A stretch of 64,000 bases of DNA from Platerodrilus igneus (taxonomy: Eukaryota > Arthropoda > Insecta > Coleoptera > Lycidae). The position numbers were made by a program, and so were the translations under genes. The DNA lies in NCBI GenBank assembly GCA_036346225.1, contig JARFIW010001187.1, forward strand, positions 496,001 through 560,000, given 5' to 3'. The notes beneath the pieces were generated by a model. It ran no database searches and had not been told where the DNA came from. It saw only the letters and a program-made list of their open reading frames with translations. This document shows positions 12,931 to 24,940 of the stretch, in pieces (the first letter of the stretch is position 1; the number at the start of each line of letters is the position of its first letter).

Positions 12931-13650
12931 CATTAAGTATTCCATCCTGGAACTAGTTGGGCACGTACCTCCATTGATTCCTATTCTGAGCTAACCTACA
13001 TCATTCACTCTCTGTGTGCAATAGACTAATCTAGGTCTACCTCTACCCCTCGTTGCTCCTTTCTCTTTGTATGTGGCTAAAATGAGCATATCAAGAGGAG
13101 AAAAATGTATGTTTGATAAAATAAAGAACCACATATGACTTTGGATGCAATTGTGTAATGTTGTATGTAAATAAGTTTGCACTAACTCTTACCAGTTCTT
13201 TGACGAACACAACTGTTGAGAAGCGATAATTTGTTACTCTGCGGCAATTAGACAGAACGTCTGTATCTTGAATATGAAGCACACAGCGCAGGATAGGTCC
13301 TGCACTCATGTGGACAGCTAAAAGGGTTAAAGGGGCGAAACATTCTGCTTCTAATGTATCCTGCACCATTCATTCCTGCCTTAGAACGTGTCCTATCTTC
13401 CTATCATCTCTTCTTCTTTTTTTACTTTTTTCTACAGATATTTCTCCCCCTACTATTTCTAGAACCTGTTTGTTCTTAACTTTGTCTGTCCATGATATCT
13501 TTATCATAGTTCTATAGCACCACATTTCAAAGGCTTCTATCTTTTTTCTGTTCACTTCTCCTACTATCCACTTCTCATACTATCCACTTTCACAACTATA
13601 CTACAGTGCTGTACTCCACATATAAAGTACAACATATATTATATTGTAGT
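12931..13650 (-). mobile_element. RTE-like LINE ORF tail, interrupted
   Basis: Minus-strand frame 13555-13370 has AFEMWCYRTMIKISWTDKVK, followed by IGHVLRQE. This is the conserved C-terminal motif of RTE-like reverse transcriptase proteins (W-C-x-R-R-M-L...I-G-H-x-L-R). The tail resumes at 13080-12940 (GRGRPRLVYCTQ). About 220 bp at 13090-13310 have no counterpart in the plus-strand LINE. Degenerate copy. Confidence 0.7.
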
Positions 13651-14877
13651 TGTGTTTTCTTTCTATGTATTGCGATGAGTCACGCGTAGGTTCATTTGGT
13701 TCCAACTATACAACAGTTTATCAGGTCCGTAAATTGAGAAAAAGTTTAAGGATTTTTTAATTTTCTTCTTTTTCTTTTATTATTTTTTTCTATGCTATTC
13801 TCTTCAGCATCCTTCAAAATGGGTATTCCAAGTTTTATTTAATAATGACTATTAGAAAAAGCTTTTTGTAGTATTTAGTTTTATTATTTTACTGTGAAAA
13901 TGTTTGTTTTAATAATTAGAGTGCCATGGAAAACATTATTCAACAATTTTTTGTATCAAAAACAACAGATTGGCATGACAGCCTTGCATTACTTTGTGTT
14001 TTGAATACTAGTTTAATTTGATATTAAATTGTAATTATGCAAAAATTAAGTTTTTCTCAAAAGAGTCAAAGTTGTAACAACTAGTTGGAGATAATGTACA
14101 CTTGATAAGAAAAGGCATGCTCAAACACCCCCAATTAGTTGCAGTACTGTTTATAATATTAATAAAATATTTAACTAGACGGATAATATTTGAAGACCTC
14201 TTTTAGTAGTAAATCATTCACATCAATGAGTAAGACCTATTGAGCAAATGGTTTTGAATTATTTTCAAGATAATTTTCAATGTAACTTAAGGCCCATCGC
14301 TGTAGATTTTAACATATACAAAGAAACAATAAGAAGATTGCGATGCTCCTTTTTGTGTCTCTGCTTTTGACAATCGTAGATCTAAAATAAAAGCAATTAA
14401 TACCAATTACATAACAAAAGTGGTTTATTCTTAGGTCATGGTTCAATTGGTAGATACATTGAATCTGTGGAGTAATACAACTTAAAAACGATTATTCTTC
14501 GTAGCAAATTAAACATACAATTCTCAAGAACGTCTTGGAAAATCCATGCTTTACTTAAGACTAAAAACCCAATCACTGGTGTCCACTTCCCTTCTTTCCT
14601 TCCTTTTCGATAGCAGCACGTGATTTTAAATTCATGCACAACTATAATTACGTATGATAGCTGCACTGCATCTTTCACACTCACACCCCTGTGAATATAG
14701 TATACACGAACTTTTAACAACCTTAGCTTCATTACAATGTTTAGAATCTCTACAGTAAATAAAATTAACTAATTTTCTAATAAACTCCTCTTATAACAGA
14801 ATAAACTACAAGCACGTAATGACAACTTAAAACTAGATTTCCAAAGAATCCACATTAAGCACGGGGTCTAAGAAAAA

Positions 14878-17280
14878 CTAAAATTTTTTAATATTATGTG
14901 TTCTCCTTGAGTTACCCCCGTCATGAGCAAGCTCATAGGGGTTAGCACAATTGATACCATGTACAATATATGGGTCATCATACAAACAAAAAGCTTTGAG
15001 ATGGTAGCCTCTAAGGCAGATAATAATAAATGAGTACGTACTAAGAGCTTGTTGCCAGCCTTTAAAACTGCCGGCTTCCAAAGCTGCTTTTATTTCATTT
15101 TTCTCCTTTCAGCCTTTCAGACCATGCAATCCTGTGTCAAATGTGATGGATTTCATGTTTACCAAACTGCAGCACCTTGTGTGCAAAACCCATGGTATTG
15201 TGAATAGCCCTATTTATATTATCTTCAACCGTCCCCAAGAATAAGCCCACATGGTGTGGCGATTATAGCAGTATGTGCACAATAGGCACCTGATCTCTTT
15301 GTTTACCCTCTTGGTTTTATTCACTTCTTGGAAGTAAATGGGACCATACTGGCTCAATTTTTCTCTCCCATAATTTCGATCTGAACAGTGTTCCGTTATA
15401 GGAAAGGACGGCCCTAGGCATCTGCACAGTCTTAAAATAATTGCTTGTTAATCTATTTAGAATTGTCGTATTTCTAGCCCTTTTAAGGCATACAATTTAA
15501 CAAACCTCGTGAATGAATCCATGAGTACTAATAAATATGGCACCCTACCCAGCGACATGGATAAGAGCCCCATTAAATCTAGACAGACAAGCTCGCGTGG
15601 CTCCTTCGATATAACAGAATTTACTGTACCTACTAGTGTTTTCGTAGACTTTACCTTTTGGCATATCATGCATGACCGAGCTATTTGCCGAATATGTCTG
15701 TACATTTTAAGCCACCAAAATAGTGTTCTCATTTGCACGTAAACCTTTTTATAACCAAAATGATCGGCATCATCGTGCTAATGACTAACCAGACCTCCTA
15801 TCACCTGAATACGAGGCATGCACAACCTCCACTCTGGGGATTCAATTACGCCCTTACGAAATAGAATCCCCTGATACTCTTGTTACCAGTCTCTACTGAT
15901 TTTCTTCCCGCCTGCTTTTCAGAATCCAATAAATTTAACTTTTTCTTAATCCACTGCGCATTCTGTTGATCTTCCCTAATTGTTTACAAATTATTTTTAA
16001 GTTCTTTAAACTGAGTTTTCAGACGAAAATAATAAATGCTTAATGGTATCCCACTACAATTGGGTTCCTTTACCTCTTGCTCAGAGCAAATACAACGTTA
16101 CAAGAGTGTCTGCCAGTATATTGTCCCGACCCTGACAATAATTTCAAAATTAAATTCCTGAGCATACAATGCCCAGTGAGCCAATCTGGCTGTACTAAGC
16201 TTCATGGTCAACAAAAAGGTCAGGGTCTTATGATCTGTTAGAATTGTCACTGTGATTTATAAGCAGGGTCCGCCATTGCTTCAACGCACAGATAAAAGCT
16301 AAAGCCTCCTTCTTAATAATATTATATTTTAGTTCAGGTCCATGCAGGACTCTGCTAGTGAATGCAATAATTTGTTTATGTGTCTGTTCGTCTTGCTAGA
16401 ACAGAACTGCCCCTATTGCTCTAACCGAAATATCAGACTGCAAGTAGAATCGTTTACTAAAATCAGGGTGACCTACCACTGTGTTTCAAAAATGCCATTT
16501 TAATACTGTGGAATGCTTCTATACATTCCTCTTCCCACTCCCATTTGACTCCCTTCTACAACAATTTTAATAGCCGATACGTTAATTCGGTGAAATTTTT
16601 GCAAAATCTGCATTCCTTACTAACGAAATCCAGAAATCGTTGTAGTTCCTTCACACTACAGGGTGCCGGAAAGTTTTGTAAACACTCAATTCTAGAAGGG
16701 TTAACAGAGATGCCCTAGGAGTTCAACCTCAGGTTTGTCAAATTGATATCCCTAAACTTTTGGAATATCTTTTGCAGATGTGTCAAGTGTTCCTTAGGCG
16801 TGGGAGAAAACACCAGAACGTCATCGACATAGATTATGGTGAATTCTTCAAATTCGAGGTCCAAAATACTGTTCAGGCAGCGAATCAAATTCTCCACAGA
16901 TTTGGACAGACCAAAAGGCAATAGGTTAAAACAATATGTATTGTTTCCAAATAGAAAACCGGTATATTTCCTATCGCTTTGTCGTATTGGAATTAGGCAG
17001 TACGAAGCAGTCATATCAAGAGTGCTTAGGTTCTGGCTGGGTTTAAATTGGATTAATAATTCCTCAGGATGAGGTGGTAGTACATGGTCATTAGCCATTT
17101 TCGAATTTAATACTTGAGCATCTAAACCGATATGAATTGTTTTGTCTTTCTTAACTACCGCGACCAAAGGCGATACGTATTTCGTTTGATATGGGGAAAT
17201 AGTTCCCTTTTTTAACATCTCGTCTATTTGTTTCTTAACTTCATCCATATAGGTGTAAGGGATTGGGAAATATTTACACA
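14878..17280 (-). pseudogene. element B pol: RT, RNase H, integrase relics
   Basis: RT region 17280-16715 has DEVKKQIDEMLKKGTISP, then YVSPLVAVVKKD, NLLPFGLS and the intact catalytic box YVDD. Downstream (16700-16150) is broken by many stops. Integrase is seen at 15738-15457, with a C-M-I-C zinc-finger pair and the first catalytic Asp in VCLDLMG. The integrase C-terminal GPY-type module is at 15081-14878 (DPYIVHGINCANPYELAHDG). Dead copy. Confidence 0.8.
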
Positions 17281-17538
17281 TGTAGACGCCCACCTTTATT
17301 TAACGAATGGATTGTAAATACAGATTAGACATATTCAATCGAAGCCGTTTATTTCACCAAAAGTTTAGCATAAGAGAGTAACATAAAAAACTAAAGCTAT
17401 TTTACTCAACGTAAGGAAAAATGCCACCCGTCGTCGCGTGGCATAGCATAACCTGAAAACTTGCAAGTCACCTTTTTGATGTTGCCAACTAGACAACCGG
17501 AATGCATATACCGGGTAAGTAAATAATAATCGCCTACA
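17281..17538 (-). repeat. element A 3' LTR
   Basis: 258 bp, TGTAG...CTACA. Matches 21897-22154 almost base for base over the whole length. Confidence 0.92.
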
Positions 17539-17718
17539 GTTCGGCCAACCTGACCAACTAAATCGACCTCAATATAACAAAATTAAAGTATATTATCAAT
17601 CCTCTGTAAGTTAATGTAAAGTCACAATTCAAAAGTATACTAAATCAAACTTAAAATACAAGATCACAATTTCAACTGTTCACATATAGATAGAGTATAT
17701 AAACCAACACAATCAACT

Positions 17719-18870
17719 CTAAACATTACTATCGTACCATAGTCGCATATGGGAAGCATCAAAAATACCTTCGAAAGGCCTCTGAGTTATTTGAAACCCA
17801 TCGATATCGGAAATGAGATATGTCATTAAGCAATGTTTTCTTGACCACATAAGGCCCCTTAAATTTCGGTAGTAGTTTTTTATTAACACCAGGTGTTACG
17901 TCGACATTGGGGATCATCACGTAATCACCAATCTTGTATACTGTTGCTGGCTTATGTCTCTTATCATAATATGTTTTGTTGTAATTCTGACTATTTTCAA
18001 TATTTTTACTCGCTATCTCTCGGACCTCCTCTAAATTGCACTTATCTTCATTGAGCGATGTCAAAAATTGCTTCAGGTCATCGTTTACATTTCCAACCTG
18101 ATTCATACCGAAAAGAAGTTTGGCTGAGTTTCGCCGGTAACTCGATTAACAGTATTATTTATTGCAAATTCCGCCTCTGGCAGAGCATATTCCCAATGGT
18201 CTGGTGATTCTGACAGTTTTGCAATCATAGGAATCATATCTCTGTTAACCTGCTCCACTTGACCATTTGCTCTGGGCGTGCCAGTGGCAATGGAAGTATG
18301 TAATACATTTGAGTTTTGTAAAAACTCTTCAAATGCTTTAGACGTGAAAGTAGATCTACGATCAGTCACTATCTTAAAAGGTTTGCTGTAGTGTGTAAAG
18401 TAAGTCCGCAAATGTTTAATAACCTCGTTTGTGTTGGTTGTTTTAGTACCATACAATTTAATAAATTTAGTGAACCCATCTATTACAGCGAAAATATATT
18501 TGCTTTGATTGGGCTTTGACTTTCCAATTGGCCCACAATGGTCTAGGTGTATAATATTAAATGGCTTATCTCCCTTTGGGATACTGTGTAACAATCCCTC
18601 TTTTTTACCACTGTTTGGTGCATAAATAATACATTTCAGACAACTTGCGATGTACTCCTTTACTTTCAACATCATACCCGGAAACCAATACGATTGTTTA
18701 ATGGCATTCATACACTTATCCACGCCCACATGACCCAATTCATCATGGCAGCTTCTAATGATACTTGTTACCATGGGTTCTGGTACATAAAATAACAATA
18801 ACCCATCATGCTTGCGATAAACTAACCCGTTGTTTAACTCAAAATGTTTGTGTTCCTGTTCCTCTGACGA
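17719..18870 (-). pseudogene. element A integrase
   Basis: The HHCC zinc finger (HDELGHVG ... CLKC) is followed by the D,D-35-E core: HLDHCGP, VTDRRSTFTS and GTPRANGQVEQVNRD. Then comes the C-terminal GPY module (KFKGPYVVKK). Frameshifts near 18106 and 17815 break it. The frame would end at the TAG at 17721-17719, ahead of a short 3' untranslated stretch and the LTR. Confidence 0.85.
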
Positions 18871-20057
18871 CTATCTGACATTAATTATTGCAGGATCCCG
18901 ACTCTGACTAATGCAAAGATTGGTTTCAAATGGTGTTTCCTCAATAACTAAAACATTACCAAAACAGCAACTTAATGCATCTACATGATGCATACGCTCT
19001 CCATTTCGATGCTCTAAAGTATAATTAAAATTTTCCAAAATTAAGCTCCATCTCATTATTTTTGGGTTAATGTCCTTCTTCTTTAATGCTAATGTGATAC
19101 TGTTGCAATCTGTCACTATTTTGAAACAAATCCCTTGCAAATAGACTCTAAACCTATTCAAACTATTGATGATGGCCATTAATTCAAGTTCGAAACTATG
19201 ACGTTTTGATTCCGCCTCTGTAGTCCTTTGACTGTAAAAGAAGACAGGATGCAACTTCAAATCATCTTGCCTCTGTAATAATATACCACTATAACCTGCT
19301 GACGAGGCATCACAATGCAGTTCAGTTTCTGCCTTGGGAGAATATAAAGACAAGACCAGCTTACTAATTAAAAGTTCCTTAATTTTATTAAAGCTTTCAT
19401 GCTCTCTACGTTCAAAATTAAAGGTAACTTTTTCTTTAATAGGCCGTACAACGGACCTCCAATTAACGAAAACCCACAAATAAATTTCCTAAAATAAGAG
19501 GCAAGCCCTAAAAAAACTGTGCAACTGTTAGTAGTAGTGGGTTGCTGGTAATTCTTGATAGCTTTCAAGTGTTTTTCACTTGGCTTAATAACTGACCCAT
19601 TTATGACGTAACCTAAATGTGTTACTTCTGTATTTAAAAAGGAACACTTATCTAATTTTAATTCTAGTTTATTGGCTACGAGTCGCTTAAAGACACATTC
19701 CAAAACCCTTAAATTTTGTTCCACTGTTTCCGTAGCAATCATGATGTTGTCGATATAAATCAGTACCTCCTTGGCCTCTAACATATCTTGAAAAATACAG
19801 TTTATGTACCTCATAAAAATCGATGGCGAATTTTTTAAGCCAAATGGCATTTTGTTAAATTCAAATTGGGCTGTAGGGGTGACAAAAGACGTATATTTCT
19901 TAGAAGACTCTTCTACCTCTACATGGTAAAATGCACTTTTGAGATCTAACGTCGTAAAGAATTTTTTATTTTGTAGCGAATCTATATGGTCTTCAATAAG
20001 TGGAATGGGATAGTTATCACACAAGTAATTTTGTTTAATGAGCGAAAATCGATACAC
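18871..20057 (-). pseudogene. element A reverse transcriptase and RNase H
   Basis: The RT palm runs from 20057 (YPIPLIEDHIDSL, FFTTLDLKSAFYHVEV, NKMPFGLKNSPS). The catalytic box reads YIDN instead of Y-x-D-D. After a frameshift near 19420 the RNase H domain has its acidic residues in HCDASSAG, ELELMAI, VTDCNS and HHVDALS. An in-frame TAG at 18873-18871 separates it from integrase. Confidence 0.85.
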
Positions 20058-20059
20058 AG

Positions 20060-20930
20060 TCGATAATCGCCGTTTTTCTTTTTTACTAAAACTATCGGGG
20101 AACTATATTCAGAATTACTCTTTCTGATTACATTCGCCGATAATAAATCATTAATGATAGTCTGCAATGCTGCTTTTTCCGCAAATGACCGCCTACGAGG
20201 TTTATAAAAGAATGGTGTGTGACTAGGATCTACAACTATCTTCATCACATACTTTGTCTCTGGTATATCAGGCTTAACTTGATTAATATAATTATCATAA
20301 AATACATTGACTAGTTGCTGTCTCGACTTGGGGTGTAAAGAAGGGTGAATTTTTATATCCATTTCATCTTCACTTACATAATTAATGTGCAAAATTTCGG
20401 CACCCTCGGGCTCATAATTAAAAGTATCCAAGCTACATACCTGCTTGCCCGTGACAGTTACCACATTCCCGCTAAACGATATCGACAGTGAACTATCTGA
20501 CATAAAATCCCTACCTAAAAGGCATTTATATGGAATAGCCTCGTTTGGTACTACATATAAATATAAATCAATTTCAACACCTGACACAGTAACCTTAAAA
20601 TCAATCGAGCCCAGTATCTCTAATTTTATTGATGCCTTCATATCTGTTGGAAGATATGGTGGTATCATCAAATTTAAGATGCTTGACTAAATCATAACAA
20701 ATTAAAGATATCGGACTACCCGAATCCAAAATGCTATCTATAAATATGTGGTACTTATCTTTACGTAAATATAAAGGAACCATGTATCCCTTCTGTAGTT
20801 CTGGTTCAATCAGCAAAGTGCTGTTTTTCATTAAACCCTGTTGCTCAGAAGTTAGTTTAGGACAATTCCTCTTTATATGCTCCTGTGACCCACAATGATA
20901 ACATGAACCTCTGGCACGAACAGGCATTTT
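20060..20930 (-). pseudogene. element A nucleocapsid, protease and start of RT
   Basis: 20927-20601 contains a CCHC zinc knuckle (CYHCGSQEHIKRNC) and the aspartic protease box DSGSPISLI. After a frameshift, 20671-20060 carries the protease C-terminal half (CLLGRDFM) and the RT N-terminus with VIRKSNSEYSSPIVLVKKKN and YRLCIDFRSLN. Broken by frameshifts near 20640 and 20040. Confidence 0.82.
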
Positions 20931-21810
20931 ATAATTGGAAACAGTGTGACGTGTGACATTACAGTTGTAGCAATGAATTGGAATTTTTCTTGTTTGATGG
21001 TTGAGATGGGATGCTTTCCAGTTTCCCGTTTAAACTTAATTTCAGGTTTAGGACTCTTCGCACCTGTACTTTTTGTATCCTTTACCCTTTCCTTCCTTGC
21101 GTTTACAATTCTTTCATAACTAACTACATCTTGATATAAGCTATCTTCGTCGTCATTACTTCTTGCTATTATAAAGTTACTCAGTTCTTTAGCCCATAGT
21201 CCTATAACCAATTGTTCCTTTATCTCGTCGAACAACAAATCCAACCGTTTACACAACGCCACTTTTGAATGAAAATATACACTCACGTTTTCATTAGGAC
21301 TTTGGATACAAGCTTGCTGTTTCGCCATAATTCAGTCTTACTAACATTACAAATAAATGTTTTCTTAAATGCATTTTTAAATAAGGACCAGCTGGTTATT
21401 TTACTGCTACGTCCCACAAACCAATATTTAGTGGCACTATCAAGGTGACTCTTTGCAGTTTGAAAGGTAAAAGCATCAGGCCATCTGTGTATGTTAGCTG
21501 TACATTCCACCTGTTGCAACCAAGTGCTTGCTACTTCAGCACCTTTTTCACCATTAAAGCGATCAATGCTTTTTGAAAGATCAGGCATTATGTTAAAGCT
21601 TTGTGTAGCACTTCTCGAATTATTAGAGCACGACTGCTGATTTTGATTAACAGTTAACATTTGTAGCATTTGCGCGTTCTGTTGCACTAATGCATTAATA
21701 GTCGACATTAATTGAAAAACTACGTTATTATTACCGTTTTGCGTCGAGGGCTGGTTCTGAGAACTTGCAAATGCCTCGAATTCATCTGCATTAAAATTAC
21801 TGTTCGGCAT
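20930..21810 (-). pseudogene. element A gag
   Basis: Starts MPNSNFNADEFEAF at 21810, soon after the LTR. A Gln/Asn-rich N-terminus leads to the capsid signature SIDRFNGEKGAEVASTWLQQ and then KNAFKKTF. A frameshift near 21320 moves the rest into the frame at 21328-20873, which has a Lys/Arg-rich stretch before the zinc knuckles. Structural protein of the retrotransposon particle. Confidence 0.8.
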
Positions 21811-21896
21811 TTCGTACTAGAGTAATTGTTTCCACTCTCGTAATTTTAATGTTCGTTGATCCTGGGTTAATTCCAACCTAACCCCACACCTGAAGT

Positions 21897-22154
21897 TGTA
21901 GACTCTGACCTTTATTTAACGAATGGATTGTAAATACAGATTAGACATATTCAATCGAAGCCGTTTATTACACCAAAAGTTTAGCATAAGAGAGTAACAT
22001 AAAAAACTAACGCTATTTTACTCAACGTAAGGAAAAATACGACCCGTCGTCGCGTGGCATAACATAACCTGAAAACTTGCAAGTCACCTTTTTGATGTTC
22101 CCAACTAGACAACCGGAATACATATACAGGGTAAGTAAATAATAATCGCTTACA
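21897..22154 (-). repeat. element A 5' LTR
   Basis: 258 bp, TGTAG...TTACA. Partner of 17281-17538, about 95 percent identical by eye. Confidence 0.92.
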
Positions 22155-23276
22155 CACAAAAAAATGGAACGGTATCCTTCATTATAATTTTATGATCGTA
22201 TGTTGCCTGTTGATCTAAACTGTCAATTAATTCTAGTAAATCCTCTTTTGTATTAATTCGTGCGGCTAACAAAGTCCTTTCCATTTCATACGGAAAATGT
22301 TTTATAACAGCATCAATAAAAATATACTCATTCGTAGGAGGTTGTAAAAATTGAATTTTGTCAATCCAATACCATCATGATGTTTCATAGTACCATTATG
22401 GGGATTATACATTTTTGGTTCATGTAATTTATATCGAAGTTCTTCCTGTTTTCTGGGAGACCAATACGTATTTAAAAAATCGCTTTTAAAATCCTTGAAG
22501 TCATTCCAACGATTTTGGCATTTTAATGACCATATTAATGTGTCACCTTCCAAACAACTCAAAACTAAACAAATTTTCTTTTTTTCAGACATATGGTTTA
22601 AATTAAAATATTGCTCTAGTCCTTGTATAAATCGAACTGGATGTACAGACTTTCTATTTTCATCAAATTTCAGTTTTCCTGATTAAAATGACCCCCATTA
22701 GGATTAACATGGATCACATTTCCTACTGTTCCTAAATTAATTTCATTGACTTTAGCATTTAATCCTTGTATCTCTCGGTTAATATCTTTGCTTCCATGTC
22801 TACTTTTTCCAAATCTGCCTCCATTTTACTTATTCTAGCTGAAGTATACTTAAATTCCTTATTTATAGTTTCAAAGTTACTTTTTACCATGTCACGATCG
22901 TTTGACACTTGGGTTTTAATATCATTTACTTTATTTTGTACAGCATTAAAACTACTATTACTTGCTCCTTCAAATTGGTTTCAAAATACTTATATTTAGT
23001 TTCCTGCTCCTTTCTAAATTCTGCTAATTGATCGTCTAATTTTTTATTTATTTGGTTTATATTCACATTCATTTGACCCATATCAGCCTTGATATTTTCA
23101 TTAAACTGATTCACCTTTACATTCATCTGATTCATATCAGTCGTAATATTTGTATTGATTTTTTCTAACAATATATATAATTTAGACATTTCTGAACTTT
23201 CCATGCTTTGTCTATTTAATTCTTTCTCAACCCTATTCCACTGCGACTCAGTCACTACTTTCCCTTCAATACTCAT
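22155..23276 (-). pseudogene. element B gag relic
   Basis: Frame 23276-22926 starts MSIEGKVVTES and is a coiled-coil-like stretch of repeated N-Q-M-N-V-x-x-N-Q heptads. 22592-22302 carries the capsid signature CLEGDTLIWSL and SDFLNTYWSP. The next stretch (22320-22160) has HFPYEMERTLLAA and then MKDTVPFF, which is already the start of the RT domain. Nucleocapsid and protease are missing between them. Several frameshifts. Confidence 0.7.
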
Positions 23277-24242
23277 TTTACAGTTTTTTACATTTATTTT
23301 CGAAAAGAAAAGTCACTTTGATTTGAAGTATATCCACAAATACTTAGTAAAACAAAAACACACTTTCATCGAGCTCCCACGTTGTGACGACAATTGTTAC
23401 ACTTTTATTTTCTTAGTGTACAAAATGTTGAAGAAAAATATTTTCTTACTATTTTAAGAAGAGAATATAACTATATCCTTGCTGGAGTTTTATTTTTAGT
23501 AATATCTACACATCAGTATATAAATAAACACACGTGGTACTCTTCTTACAATGCATAAACATTTGGCAACAAAAATCAAGTAATTAGTTTTTTAACTACA
23601 CTTAATACATAGCACGAATGTTGTTCAAAATATCGCAAAATAGATTCAAACATACTGAATACAAAAAAAATCATACATCACTACTAAAAACAAAAATGTC
23701 TATCGCAACCATATCGCGATCAGCGCCCCCATTCAGTTTCCTTTTTTGCCGATTCTATCTACCAACCTCCTCATTTCCTTAGCGGGAAATTTAAAATTCG
23801 TGCGTTTAACAGATTTTAGACTAAACTTAACATAGATTTTTCTTTTGTGTTGCTTCTTGTAACCGCAGATAGTTTTAGAATAATTGTTAGCTATAAAAGC
23901 GATTTATCACTATATATTTATATAGTTTAGAAAAATAAAAAGTTAGTATTTCACTATACGTTTTTCCAGAATTGATCTCAGGATTCGTTTAGAATTTTTT
24001 TGACATATAGTCTAGTTAAAAGTAAACCAAGTGAAGATTAAATTGTGATTTTAAAATGCTAGCAGTTCACAAACATTACGGTTATAATTGTGTATGGGTT
24101 TAAATGGTATTATGATGTTTAGTTTATGATTAGATAAAAACTATAGTGTTGATAAATTAATTTTGGCCTGGTATACTAGGAAATTCTATTTCACGAAATG
24201 TGTATGGTTTCGTCTTATATTGATAAATATTTATTCTTCCAG

Positions 24243-24389
24243 GAATTGAAAGATTGCAAAAGCCAGATGACTGATTTGACTAATCAGTGGTATCAAGCTA
24301 TTAGAATATCTCCTGATCATTCTGAAGACGAGCTGGCAAATACACGTAATACATCGCGAGCTAGTAGTATTTCAAGTATACTTCGTTAA
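24243..24389 (+). CDS. SLC9A8: NHE8-type exchanger, last coding exon (cytoplasmic tail)
   Basis: A pyrimidine-rich tract and CAG at 24240-24242 precede a 147-base exon that is in phase 0 with the donor at 5454/5455. It encodes ELKDCKSQMTDLTNQWYQA and then an acidic/Ser-rich end before TAA. Vertebrate NHE8 ends in the same way: after FFTRR and a Thr-Gln pair comes a short linker, then a T-L-T-N-x-W-Y motif and an acidic tail. The first exon ends FFTRRFTQQ, so the join reproduces the family C-terminus. The exon is isolated from the rest of the gene by 18.8 kb of transposon-filled intron. There is no competing exon of this sequence in between. Confidence 0.88.
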   Translation, partial: ELKDCKSQMTDLTNQWYQAIRISPDHSEDELANTRNTSRASSISSILR

Positions 24390-24940
24390 TTTGGAAAAAG
24401 TTTATTGCTTATTTTATTAGGCACTAATTATAAAATTATAATACTAAAGGGTATCAATGTTTTACTTTATACTCTATAATAATACTTGCACTGATAATTG
24501 TATTATTACTATATAAATTTACTAAAGAATAATGTAAAGTTACCAGTGTATTTTATTGTGCTTACGAGTAAATGGTGGAAAGTTTTTAGGCCAGGGTCAA
24601 CTTTTAATATCTGTTTGTTATTTATCATACTAAGTACTTACTTGACAGATATGTATTGTTTACAATAGTGTTAAGCTTGATTTACCAAAGTTAACTCATA
24701 TGATTATTCTTATACGACTGTTTCAAATTCTGTATTAGTCACAAATGTGATATTTTACTTTATTTGTGTGATATTAGTCAATAGAATGTAAATTATTGGA
24801 AAATATATACTTCATCTCAAAAGCAGTGTTATTTTGAAATATTTCGCACAGTACTTTATAATATTTGTATGATTTTTAAAGAAGTTATCTTGTTTCCAAG
24901 GTCAATAACAAACAAACAAATAAATTACATAGTGAAATAT
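24390..24940 (+). other. likely SLC9A8 3' UTR
   Basis: Non-coding, AT-rich sequence after the TAA at 24387-24389. A canonical AATAAA lies at 24919-24924 and is the first clear polyadenylation signal, giving a UTR of roughly 550 bp. No experimental support. Confidence 0.5.

Larger units (their letters stand above)
17281..22154 (-). mobile_element. element A: complete but broken Ty3/gypsy LTR retrotransposon, 4.87 kb
   Basis: Two 258-bp LTRs with TGTAG..C/TTACA ends flank gag, protease, RT, RNase H and integrase, all on the minus strand. The flanks carry CACA at 17277-17280 and 22155-22158, a possible 4-bp target duplication. By eye the LTRs differ at about 12 positions. Directly inside the 5' LTR the minus strand reads TTCAGGTGTGGGGTT, which resembles a leucine-tRNA primer-binding site. 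The element sits within element B. Confidence 0.9.
14878..23395 (-). mobile_element. element B: decayed Ty3/gypsy retrotransposon split by element A
   Basis: Coding remnants in gag-to-integrase order on the minus strand: gag (23276-22155), reverse transcriptase (17280-16715), RNase H relic, integrase (15740-14878). The younger element A lies between gag and RT. A leader from 23395 to 23277 contains CACAACGTGGGAGC, similar to sequence just after the primer-binding site in many insect gypsy-group elements. A TGTTACA-type terminus at 23395 may mark the edge of the 5' LTR. I could not find a matching second LTR near 14400-14877. Confidence 0.75.
5455..24242 (+). other. 18.8 kb phase-0 intron of SLC9A8 (GT..AG)
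   Basis: Donor GTACCT at 5455 and acceptor TTCTTCCAG at 24242. The intron carries most of the transposon fragments of the left third of the window, listed separately. Stretches in which I see nothing recognisable are 5460-6040, 7900-8328, 9043-9996, 10366-11480, 13660-14877 and 23420-24230. Confidence 0.85.

Noticed and set aside
14400..14877. 3' LTR of element B
   Set aside because: I compared it with 23395-23950 and found no convincing shared stretch beyond a CTAAGAATAAA-like polyadenylation region.
17277..22158. CACA as certain target-site duplication of element A
   Set aside because: Removing one CACA copy does not exactly restore the element B reading frame, so it is given only as possible.
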